Assembly: GCF_036492425.1 (NCBI RefSeq)
Contig: NZ_AP025292.1
Span: 1,798,001-1,862,000 of the forward strand
DNA length: 64,000 bases
Reading direction: 5' to 3'
Origin: Persicobacter psychrovividus
Lineage (GTDB): Bacteria > Bacteroidota > Bacteroidia > Cytophagales > Cyclobacteriaceae
Within the stretch, counting starts at the first letter, position 1. The number at the start of each line of letters is the position of its first letter. The translations under genes and the position numbers were made by a program. The notes under the pieces were generated by a model that searched no databases, had not been told where the DNA came from, and worked only from the letters and a program-made list of their open reading frames with translations. Positions 41,024 through 48,708 of this stretch are shown here, piece after piece.

Positions 41024-42562
41024 ATGCTTCATTTTCTAACGCAGCTTTTCGGCCTGTTCGAAAAACTGCTCTCTACCTCCCCGACTGTCTTGGCGACAGC
41101 AACCAATATTGATGAACGGATCAACCAATTTCTGGACCCCTTCATTTCTGCCCTTGAAAAAGTCATTTTCTTCTCCATCAAACTTACCGATCAGGTCAGC
41201 TTACCGATCGTTGTGGTTTGGCTGTTTGCGGCAGCACTGATCTTTACCTTATATTTCAAATTTCTGAATTTTAGAGGCTTCAAACATGCCTTCGACATTA
41301 TCCGAGGCAAATACGACGAACCCGACTCTGATGGAGAGGTCAGCCACTTTCAGGCGCTGACCGCCGCCCTTTCGGGAACGGTAGGTATCGGTAATATCTC
41401 TGGTGTTGCTTTGGCCATTTCTTTGGGTGGCGCAGGTGCTACTTTCTGGATGATCATGGCAGGTATTTTCGGTATGGCGACCAAATTCGTCGAATGTACC
41501 CTTGCCGTTAAATACCGATTGGTTCATGAAAATGGCGTCGTTTCTGGTGGCCCGATGTATTATTTATGGAAAGGATTAAAAGACATTGGCCGTGAAAAAA
41601 CAGGCAAAGGCTTGGCGCTCGCTTATGCTATTCCTGCCGTCGGCTGTTCGTTTGGTGGCGGATGTATGATTCAGATTAATCAGGCGACCAAACAGCTGAT
41701 CAATGTAACGGGCGGACAAAATAGCTTTTTGTATGGCCAAGGATGGATTTTCGGCTTGATCGTTGCCATCATCACTGGCTCAATCATCATCGGTGGAATC
41801 AAATCCATTGCGAAAGTAACTTCACGAATCGTACCCCTGATGGTCGTTGTTTATCTTTCTGCCGCCTTTGTGGTCATTGGTGCCCATTATCAGGAAATCC
41901 CTTCGGCTTTGCTTCATATTATTACTGAAGGTTTTAATCCAAAAGCCATGGCGGGTGGTTTCATCGGTGTATTGGTGATCGGTGTACAGCGCGCAGCATT
42001 CTCCAATGAAGCAGGTATCGGACAGGCGGCCACGGCACACGCTCCTGCCAAAACCGAGCACCCCGTTTCTGAAGGATTTGTCGGCATGATAGAGCCATTC
42101 GTCGATACCGTTTTGGTGTGTACCGTTACCGCTTTGGTGATCATCCTGACCAACTCTTTTGATCCATCAGCAACCGAAGGTGTAGAGCTGACTTCCCGTG
42201 CCTTTGCCTCAGTGATCTCTTGGTTCCCGATCGTGTTGTCCATCGCCGTCATCCTTTTTGCATTATCCACCATGATCTCTTGCTCCTACTACGGACTGAA
42301 AGCATGGACCTACATTTTCGGAGAGAACAAAGTCGCTGACCTTTCCTACAAATTGATCTTCTGTATCTTCGTCGTGATCGGGTCTTCCCTATCACTGACC
42401 GCCGTGTTCCGCTTCGGTGACGCGATGGCTTTTGCCATGTGTGCCCCGAACATCATCGGACTATACTGGCTCGCGCCGATTGTCAAAAAAGACCTCAAAC
42501 AATACCGCCAATGGATCAAGGATTATGATCTCAAGCGGGAGAAGGAAATGGTAAAATCTTAA
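41024..42562 (+). CDS. Alanine/glycine:cation symporter (AGCS family)
   Basis: The 512-residue inner-membrane protein has about ten or eleven transmembrane segments. It carries AGCS hallmarks: LTAALSGTVGIGNISGVA near residue 110, GGPMYYLWKG near 170, and the family signature QRAAFSNEAGIGQAATAHA near 325. By family it imports alanine or glycine with sodium or protons. An N-terminal extension of about 55 residues before the first helix is unremarkable for Bacteroidota. A promoter box lies 42 bp upstream and a hairpin terminator follows, so it forms its own unit. No glycine-riboswitch-like leader is visible in the 260 bp upstream. Confidence 0.95.
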   Translation: MLHFLTQLFGLFEKLLSTSPTVLATATNIDERINQFLDPFISALEKVIFFSIKLTDQVSLPIVVVWLFAAALIFTLYFKFLNFRGFKHAFDIIRGKYDEPDSDGEVSHFQALTAALSGTVGIGNISGVALAISLGGAGATFWMIMAGIFGMATKFVECTLAVKYRLVHENGVVSGGPMYYLWKGLKDIGREKTGKGLALAYAIPAVGCSFGGGCMIQINQATKQLINVTGGQNSFLYGQGWIFGLIVAIITGSIIIGGIKSIAKVTSRIVPLMVVVYLSAAFVVIGAHYQEIPSALLHIITEGFNPKAMAGGFIGVLVIGVQRAAFSNEAGIGQAATAHAPAKTEHPVSEGFVGMIEPFVDTVLVCTVTALVIILTNSFDPSATEGVELTSRAFASVISWFPIVLSIAVILFALSTMISCSYYGLKAWTYIFGENKVADLSYKLIFCIFVVIGSSLSLTAVFRFGDAMAFAMCAPNIIGLYWLAPIVKKDLKQYRQWIKDYDLKREKEMVKS

Positions 42563-42576
42563 GCTTAAAATATTGA

Positions 42577-42607
42577 AAAGGCTCCTGTGATTGGGAGTCT
42601 TTTTTGT
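42577..42607 (+). terminator. Terminator after the AGCS symporter gene
   Basis: AGGCTCC (42579-42585) pairs with GGAGTCT (42594-42600) with one G-T pair, followed by a T run. Confidence 0.8.
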
Positions 42608-42713
42608 TTTTGATCTCTGCCTTTTTGGAGCCATTTCACCCAACATCCTTACATTTTTTTTGGGGTACACTGAAGTTCCTCAAAATTCAGTATCTTTAAG
42701 CACCTTATAAAAA

Positions 42714-44315
42714 ATGGATAATACCATGAGTCAAAGACAAGCCTTACCAATCGGAATACAGACATTTGAGGATCTTCGAAAAGGAGGTTCTGACTACCTA
42801 TACATAGATAAGACAGCACACATTCACGAAATGACGAAACTGTCAAAAGGTTATTATTTCCTTTCCCGCCCTCGTCGTTTTGGTAAGTCGATGTTATGCT
42901 CAACCATGCAGGCTCTTTTGGAAGGGAAACAGGAGTTGTTTGAAGGTTTGTACATTCATGACAAATGGGATTGGTCGGAGAGTTTTCCCGTGGTAAGAAT
43001 TGACTTGAGTGGTGTTACCTATAAGAGTCTTGAAGCTGTCGAACAAAAGATTCAGTTTGTTCTGAAAGCAAACGCAAAGAAGCATCAAATTGACCTCAAT
43101 ACCGATGAGCAATTAGGGTCTCAGTTGATGATGTTGATTGAGGAAATATCAGAAAAATACCAAAGCAAAGTGGTGGTTTTGATTGATGAATATGATAAAC
43201 CTATTCAGGATACAATTTCGAACGATGACAATTTAGCCTCTGATTCATTGGATGTTCTACGAGGATTTTACTCAGCCATTAAAGCCTCAGATCAATTCAT
43301 TCGCTTTTGCTTCATGACGGGTATCACCAAGTTTACAGGTGTTGGACTATTCAGCGGAGCGAATAATTTCAATAATATTACATTGGATAGCCGATATGCT
43401 TCAATATGTGGATTTACTCAAAAGGAATTGGATAATTGCTTCGGAGATTATTTTGACGGGGTAAATATGCAACAGGTACAAGCTTGGTATAACGGCTACA
43501 ACTACTTCGGGGACAAGGTCTATAATCCGTTTGATATCCTGATGTTTCTGGATAAAGGCGCCAAATTTGATAACTATTGGTGGGATTCTGGTCAGCCTTC
43601 TTTTTTGACCAAGATGTTTGAGAAAGGTGTATATGAAACCTATGATTTGGAAAATTTGGAGTTATCTTCTCAAGAGTTAAAACAATTTACGCTCAGCAAC
43701 TTGAACCTCCCCTCTTTACTATGGCAAGCAGGCTATTTGACCATAACGGAAGAGATTCAGGAGCCTTTTGGCGGGAGCAGTTACGTCCTTGCTACCCCAA
43801 ACCGTGAGGTTCGAATGACCTTGAATATGCTCTTTTTAATTAGTCTGACATCGGTTGAATCCAATCGCCTTTTGAAACGGAATGAAGCCGCGCGTAGCTT
43901 ATTCAAAAATGACTTGAAAGAATTCGAAACCAATGTTCGAGCGATGTTTGCTGCCATTCCATTCAATAATTATGTTCAAAATAACATACAAAAATATGAA
44001 GGATTTTATGCCTCGGTGATGTTCAGTTTTATGGCTGGATTAGGGTTAAAATGCAGGACAGAAGAAGCTACCTCCAAAGGGCGTATCGATATGGCTTTGG
44101 AAACCCCAACACATATTTATATAGTTGAATTTAAAGCAAATGCACCAAAGCCCGAAGGTGATGAAAGAGGTGAAGCATTGGATCAGATTCATGAGAAAAA
44201 ATATTACGAACCTTATTTGAATGATCAACGGAAGATCGTGCTGATCGGAATGCATTTCAATGAGGAGAAAAGGAATTTGGATTGGTTTAAGGACGAAGAG
44301 CTGAAGTTGGATTAA
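42714..44315 (+). CDS. AAA-ATPase-like / PD-(D/E)XK nuclease-family protein
   Basis: The 533-residue protein belongs to a family expanded in Bacteroidota (AAA-ATPase_like plus DUF1703-type nuclease domain). The N-terminal opening LPIGIQTFEDLRKGGSDYLYIDKT and FLSRPRRFGKSML (P-loop-like, residues 52-60) are diagnostic, and VVVLIDEYDKPI near residue 150 serves as Walker B. The C-terminal domain has GRIDMALET…YIVEFKAN at about residues 460-480, matching the D…ExK core of PD-(D/E)XK nucleases. Role unknown; many copies per genome and repeat-like distribution suggest a mobile or defence-like history. It starts a cluster of accessory genes with lower GC content. Confidence 0.9.
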   Translation: MDNTMSQRQALPIGIQTFEDLRKGGSDYLYIDKTAHIHEMTKLSKGYYFLSRPRRFGKSMLCSTMQALLEGKQELFEGLYIHDKWDWSESFPVVRIDLSGVTYKSLEAVEQKIQFVLKANAKKHQIDLNTDEQLGSQLMMLIEEISEKYQSKVVVLIDEYDKPIQDTISNDDNLASDSLDVLRGFYSAIKASDQFIRFCFMTGITKFTGVGLFSGANNFNNITLDSRYASICGFTQKELDNCFGDYFDGVNMQQVQAWYNGYNYFGDKVYNPFDILMFLDKGAKFDNYWWDSGQPSFLTKMFEKGVYETYDLENLELSSQELKQFTLSNLNLPSLLWQAGYLTITEEIQEPFGGSSYVLATPNREVRMTLNMLFLISLTSVESNRLLKRNEAARSLFKNDLKEFETNVRAMFAAIPFNNYVQNNIQKYEGFYASVMFSFMAGLGLKCRTEEATSKGRIDMALETPTHIYIVEFKANAPKPEGDERGEALDQIHEKKYYEPYLNDQRKIVLIGMHFNEEKRNLDWFKDEELKLD

Positions 44316-44475
44316 GGGAAGAGCTGGTTTAGCTCCCCTATCTCCTGAAGTATTTGTATAATTTTTAATTTTATCTTCCTACCTCAATAAGTTAGGATAA
44401 ATAAAATGGACAAGGACGATGTTTTTATCAGTTGTCAGCAAAAGAGATATAAAACCTGAACAGTCTAACCCAACT

Positions 44476-45117
44476 ATGATAAATACTAATAAAGACAATA
44501 AGAAAAGCATTCCGAATCAGATTAAATGTAAACTGTTGATAATTTTCTTATGCATAACAACCTTGTCATGTAAGCTCCCTAACAGACATGTGGAAAGCAT
44601 CATGAAATTTAAGGAAGAGACAACCTTAAAAGAGTTAAAATGGGGAAACATTCATCTCAACCAAATCTCTGAATACGTCTCAGAATCCTCCGTTATTTAC
44701 CCAATCTCCAAAAGTGCATATGGATATTGCGGAAGTTTCATTTTTTTAGATTTAAACTCAGAAGAATTCTTTCAATTAAAAAGAAAGCTTGGTAAGCATG
44801 CTATTTTCAAGGAAAATATAAACAGCAAGAATTGCTTGTACATCTCTGAAAATTCTAAGAATGAAAATTTGGAAAAAACCCCCCCTGTTCCAAGTATAAA
44901 AAATAAATTCTGTCCCTTAGTAGAAAGAACTGTTCAGTTTGGAAATAACTCAGAGTTTATTGTAACAGAATACGAACAAGGGAACTACCTCAATGACAAA
45001 TACAAAACGCTACGAAAAGAAAAATTAAACAGACTAATACGTACTAATGGATATACTATTGGCGCTTTAGTCGACAATAAAAATCAAGCAATTACCTTAT
45101 GGGTGATGATTTGGTAA
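44476..45117 (+). CDS. AT-rich hypothetical lipoprotein
   Basis: I do not recognise this protein (about 213 residues from the ATG at 44476; an ATG at 44419 is also in frame). After a basic leader there is a lipobox-like IIFLCITTLSC, so it is probably lipid-anchored. The mature part is Lys- and Asn-rich with five Cys residues. Base composition is clearly more AT-rich than neighbouring housekeeping genes, which suggests acquisition. It precedes the DUF3592-like gene by 35 bp and the methyltransferase gene beyond it, so the three may form an operon. Confidence 0.5.
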   Translation: MINTNKDNKKSIPNQIKCKLLIIFLCITTLSCKLPNRHVESIMKFKEETTLKELKWGNIHLNQISEYVSESSVIYPISKSAYGYCGSFIFLDLNSEEFFQLKRKLGKHAIFKENINSKNCLYISENSKNENLEKTPPVPSIKNKFCPLVERTVQFGNNSEFIVTEYEQGNYLNDKYKTLRKEKLNRLIRTNGYTIGALVDNKNQAITLWVMIW

Positions 45118-45152
45118 TTGCGTAAATATTGCTTTCATTCAACACGACTACA

Positions 45153-45524
45153 ATGGAAAAAATAATAAAAATGGTTAACAAATGGCTTGGTAAAATCATA
45201 GAATTCAGAGCCATAATATTAATATCCATCATCTTCATATATTTCTTAACCATTGGTATTAAAGGAAAGCTTAAAACCTATTTATTAGACCACTATGCAA
45301 TTGAGATTCCTGCAAGGGTAATAAATGAGAAGAACTTTTGGGGTAATAGCCCTGTATCGCACACTTTTTCTTACTCATATGAGTTTTCCGTGGACGGGAA
45401 GAGATTTAAAGCTGATTCTCGAAATAAAACCTTGAAGGTTGGTAATCACATCACCATTGAATATTTACCTGCTTATCCCACTTTTAGTAGAATATCTCAA
45501 AATTCGCAAACTCACAAAAAATGA
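45153..45524 (+). CDS. Small membrane protein, DUF3592-like
   Basis: The ~123-residue product has one transmembrane helix (FRAIILISIIFIYFLTIGI, about residues 17-35) and an external beta domain: FSYSYEFSVDGKRFKADSRN followed by LKVGNHITIEYLPAYPTFSRI. The phrases VDGKRF and the G-ITIEYLP block resemble DUF3592 domains. The start at 45153 (ATG) is preferred over an upstream TTG. Its stop overlaps the methyltransferase start by 4 bp (ATGA at 45521-45524), indicating translational coupling. It shares AT-rich composition with the gene before it. Function unknown. Confidence 0.65.
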   Translation: MEKIIKMVNKWLGKIIEFRAIILISIIFIYFLTIGIKGKLKTYLLDHYAIEIPARVINEKNFWGNSPVSHTFSYSYEFSVDGKRFKADSRNKTLKVGNHITIEYLPAYPTFSRISQNSQTHKK

Positions 45525-46288
45525 CATACCTCGATCTCATCATAGACCTTTTCAAAAACACCCCACGCCAAGGGCCTGGCAGTACCGCAGAAAGTCTACA
45601 AGCTTTGGCGTTGATGGATTTACCGAATGAAGCATTAACCATTGCTGATATTGGTTGCGGCAGTGGAAATGCTACGCTTACCCTTGCCCAGAACACGCAA
45701 TCCAAAATTACGGCGGTAGATCTATTTCCTGAATTCTTGGATCAACTCAAAATCAATGCAGATAAAGTAGGTTTGATCGATCAAATCAAGACTTTGGAAG
45801 CATCCATGGATCAATTGCCTTTTGAAAAAAACACTTTTGATGTGATTTGGTCTGAAGGAGCGATTTACAATATAGGCTTCAAGAAAGGCACCAAGCAGTG
45901 GCGAAAATTCCTTAAACCGAAGGGTTATTTGGCCGTCAGTGAAATCACCTGGACCACCAATGATCGACCAAAAGAACTGAATGATTTTTGGAATGAAGCT
46001 TATCCTGAAATTGATACCGCCGCCAACAAGATCAAAGTCTTGGAAGAAAACGGCTATCGATTGGTGGGCTATTTTTACCTGAAACCCGAAAGTTGGATCA
46101 AAAATTATTACGAACCACTGGCCTTGGAATTCGACGCGTTCCTTCAGAAGCATGATCACTCTGAGGATGCCAAAGCGATTGTAAAAGAACAAAGGGAAGA
46201 AATTGAGCTGTATAAGAATTACCAAGATTATTACAGTTATGGGTTTTATGTCGCACAGAAAATCATCAAAACGCCATCATCGAATTAA
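45521..46288 (+). CDS. Class I SAM-dependent methyltransferase
   Basis: The 255-residue cytoplasmic protein has the Rossmann-like methyltransferase fold. Motif I is IADIGCGSGNATL near residue 41, the acidic end of strand 2 is TAVDLFPEFL, and the post-motif region TFDVIWSEGAIYNIGF is typical. The C-terminal part (KPKGYLAVSEITWTTNDRPKEL and KPESWIKNYYEPLALEFD) resembles small-molecule methyltransferases of the MerR-neighbour/UbiE-like type. Substrate unknown. Its start overlaps the stop of the DUF3592-like gene. GC content is higher than in the two genes before it. Confidence 0.9.
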   Translation: MTYLDLIIDLFKNTPRQGPGSTAESLQALALMDLPNEALTIADIGCGSGNATLTLAQNTQSKITAVDLFPEFLDQLKINADKVGLIDQIKTLEASMDQLPFEKNTFDVIWSEGAIYNIGFKKGTKQWRKFLKPKGYLAVSEITWTTNDRPKELNDFWNEAYPEIDTAANKIKVLEENGYRLVGYFYLKPESWIKNYYEPLALEFDAFLQKHDHSEDAKAIVKEQREEIELYKNYQDYYSYGFYVAQKIIKTPSSN

Positions 46289-46405
46289 CAAACTTTAACT
46301 GCAACCTAAAACAAAATTGAAGAGAAAAATTTAACTTTATGATGATTTACATTGATTAATGTAAGTATTTAAACATTAAATTTTCATCAACACAACATCA
46401 TCATT

Positions 46406-46951
46406 ATGAAAAAGACTTTTCTGCTCAGTATTCTTTGTATAACAGCATTTTTCACACAAGCACAAGATTCAAAATTTGATTTTAGATTCGGTACTGGTTG
46501 GACTTTCACCAATTCGGGAGATGATTACTTCATTATGATTGAAAATGAAGTCAATTATAAAGCTACTCCTTATTTTGCTTTCAGTGGCAGCTTAGGCTTT
46601 GGGCAAAACACACAGGTTGGGGCGACAACCAATACCTATGGATCATTTTATCAAGTGAATACAAACGCCTACTTTTCTCCTTTTAAGAACAACAAGCAAA
46701 ATGATTTCCGATTAGGGGTAGGCTTAGGACATATTTGGGAAAGAAGCGGAAATTATTACTACAGCCCCTCTCCTTCGGATCAACCGGTATTAGATTATGC
46801 AAAGAATAATTTTGTGGCTAATTTCATTTTAGAAAACACCTATCAATTAAATGACCGATTTTCCCTTGGCGCCAAAATCTTCACTCAGATGCATGACACC
46901 AACAATGGTTTTCATTCAGGTGCAATGATCAAGGTAGGCTACAAATTTTGA
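46406..46951 (+). CDS. Secreted beta-barrel-like protein, paralogue 1
   Basis: The 181-residue protein has a signal peptide (KKTFLLSILCITAFFTQA-Q) and a mature part of alternating strands (FDFRFGTGWTFTNSGDDY, YFAFSGSLGFGQN, NDFRLGVGLGHIWERSG, FHSGAMIKVGYKF) ending in an aromatic residue, which suggests a small eight-stranded outer-membrane barrel. The gene at 47125 codes for a clear paralogue (shared QDSKFD, NYK…YFAFS, SPFKNN..NDFR and FILENT blocks). Function unknown. A strong terminator lies between the two, so each is its own unit despite the tandem arrangement. Confidence 0.75.
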   Translation: MKKTFLLSILCITAFFTQAQDSKFDFRFGTGWTFTNSGDDYFIMIENEVNYKATPYFAFSGSLGFGQNTQVGATTNTYGSFYQVNTNAYFSPFKNNKQNDFRLGVGLGHIWERSGNYYYSPSPSDQPVLDYAKNNFVANFILENTYQLNDRFSLGAKIFTQMHDTNNGFHSGAMIKVGYKF

Positions 46952-46980
46952 TCGCCGCTAAGTTTAAGTAAAAATATGCC

Positions 46981-47014
46981 ATAACCACTGATTCACCTCA
47001 GTGGTTATTTTTTT
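46981..47014 (+). terminator. Terminator after paralogue 1
   Basis: ATAACCACTG (46981-46990) pairs with CAGTGGTTAT (46999-47008) and a T run follows. Confidence 0.93.
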
Positions 47015-47124
47015 ACCCAAACCTATCAAAACCTGTTATTTTTACATAAATTTTCATTAAACCACTCTGATTTATGAATATTTATAGATATATTTTATTG
47101 AATTTTTTATCAACCGAAAATGAC

Positions 47125-47655
47125 ATGAAAAAAGGCATCCTAATATTAGCCCTAATTACCATGAGCTTTTTAGCCCATGCACAAGATTCCAAATTCGACA
47201 TCAGGATGGGAGGTGGCTGGTCTTTTATTGGTTCAGGAGATTACCACCAAAGTATGTTCGAAAGTGAGTTGAACTACAAAAGTAACCATTACTTTGCCTT
47301 CAGTGCAGGTTTTGCTTTTTCACAATCCTATACTGCGGCAGTTAGTACTAACGGCTCCATGCTTCAATTGAATGGCAATGCCTTTATATCTCCTTTCAAG
47401 AATAACCGAAGAAATGATTTTCGAATAGGTTTAGGTCTTTCTAATATTTGGATTACAAGTGGGAGTGATTTACCGAAAAACGACAACTCATTTTATAATA
47501 CACAATCCGATCGCACATCCCTTGGCGCAAACCTTATTTTAGAGAACACCTTTGCAATCAATGATCATTTTTTGATTGGCATTAAAGGTCTGGTACAGGC
47601 TTACGGCGACACCGCTCATTCAGGAATTTTGGGTAAAATTGGTTATCGTTTTTAA
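47125..47655 (+). CDS. Secreted beta-barrel-like protein, paralogue 2
   Basis: The ~176-residue protein starts at the ATG at 47125, which gives a normal signal peptide (KKGILILALITMSFLAHA-Q); the ATG 17 codons upstream would add an unlikely leader. It aligns over its length with paralogue 1 (QDSKFD, GGGWSFIGSGDY, NYKSNHYFAFSAGFAFSQS, SPFKNNRRNDFRIGLGLSNIW, LILENTF, GKIGYRF). The final YRF fits an outer-membrane barrel. The pair arose by tandem duplication and has since diverged. No function known. Confidence 0.75.
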   Translation: MKKGILILALITMSFLAHAQDSKFDIRMGGGWSFIGSGDYHQSMFESELNYKSNHYFAFSAGFAFSQSYTAAVSTNGSMLQLNGNAFISPFKNNRRNDFRIGLGLSNIWITSGSDLPKNDNSFYNTQSDRTSLGANLILENTFAINDHFLIGIKGLVQAYGDTAHSGILGKIGYRF

Positions 47656-47808
47656 TGACAAAACATGGTAGGGTCAAACCTTTGTGCTTGCCCTTTATTG
47701 ACCGTAAAATACATTCTGGTCAAGTACGTAGGCCGTACCCTACACCGTTCAAATAAAACTCGCAAGACAAAATAAAATTATGGTTGTTCAACAGCCCCAA
47801 TCACCACC

Positions 47809-47839
47809 TTGAACAAACCAAACTAATCCACTACCTTTG
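47809..47839 (+). promoter_or_regulatory. Promoter of truC
   Basis: TTG at 47809-47811 and TACCTTTG at 47832-47839, 20 bp apart, match the Bacteroidota consensus. The start codon is 23 bp further on. Confidence 0.8.
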
Positions 47840-47862
47840 CGCTCAATTTTGAGCTGAAAGAA

Positions 47863-48561
47863 ATGGAATTAGAGATACTTTATCAGGATAAATATTTTTG
47901 TGCGATCAATAAACCTGCGGGGCTGATGGTGCACAAATCGTGGGTGGCACGCAATGCCGAACACTATGCGATGCAGTTGTTGCGTGATCAGTTGGGACAA
48001 TATGTTTACCCCGTCCACCGATTGGATCGTGCCACAAGTGGCCTGTTGCTTTTTGGATTGAGTTCTGAATATTGCACCGCCGCACAGACCTTGATTCATG
48101 AGAAAAAAATTACCAAAAAATATTGGGCTTTGGTGCGTGGCTATGCGCCCGAAGAAGGTAAAATCGACCGTCCGCTGTCATCCGAATATTCTGATATTGA
48201 AAAAGAGGCCTTGACCATTTTCAAGAAACTGGAACAAACCGAAGCGCCTTATAAAGTAGCTGACCGCTACCCTGCCTGCCGTACAAGTCTGATGGAAGCC
48301 CAACCGATCACAGGCAGAACCCACCAATTGCGTCAGCACTTTGCCAAATTGCGCCATTACATCATCGGCGATAACAAACATGGCGATCACAAACTCAACA
48401 AAGGCTACAAAGCACTTTTGGGCTTGGAAAATATGTTGCTTCACGCCCGCAGCCTTTCTTTCATTCATCCTTATACCGAAGAACAGATTGACATTGAGGC
48501 GCCAATTCCCGATTATTATGATAAGATTCTGACAGATTTGGGGTATTCCCATCATCGATAA
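47863..48561 (+). CDS. truC: tRNA pseudouridine(65) synthase
   Basis: The 232-residue enzyme belongs to the RluA family and matches TruC, which makes pseudouridine at position 65 of tRNA. The catalytic motif is VHRLDRATSG with Asp55. The N-terminal stretch LEILYQDKYFCAINKPAGLMVHKSW and the absence of an S4 domain point to TruC rather than RluC or RluD. RTSLMEAQPITGRTHQLRQHF near residue 145-165 is the family's second conserved block. A near-consensus promoter stands 23 bp upstream. A 28-bp palindromic repeat lies immediately after the stop and may act as its 3' end structure. Confidence 0.93.
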   Translation: MELEILYQDKYFCAINKPAGLMVHKSWVARNAEHYAMQLLRDQLGQYVYPVHRLDRATSGLLLFGLSSEYCTAAQTLIHEKKITKKYWALVRGYAPEEGKIDRPLSSEYSDIEKEALTIFKKLEQTEAPYKVADRYPACRTSLMEAQPITGRTHQLRQHFAKLRHYIIGDNKHGDHKLNKGYKALLGLENMLLHARSLSFIHPYTEEQIDIEAPIPDYYDKILTDLGYSHHR

Positions 48562-48568
48562 AATGCCT

Positions 48569-48596
48569 GTACGGACGTTGCATGCAACGTCCCTGC
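48569..48596. repeat. 28-bp palindrome, copy 3
   Basis: Same palindrome as at 23410 and 26537, with the right arm ending CCCTGC in place of CCGTAC. It begins 8 bp after the truC stop. Confidence 0.88.
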
Positions 48597-48625
48597 ATCA
48601 CCCAATTTCGTAATCTAAATTGCAT

Positions 48626-48669
48626 AAAAATCATGGTAATCCTGTAAATCAAGGTAATCATGATCAAAA
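48626..48669 (+). repeat. Short dispersed repeat E, copy 2
   Basis: AAAAATCATGGTAATCC … AAATCAAGG … AATCATGATCAAAA. Same family as 39744-39786. Confidence 0.6.
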
Positions 48670-48708
48670 CACCCTCCAACACCTATCACCAACCTAAAAC
48701 CACCCAAA

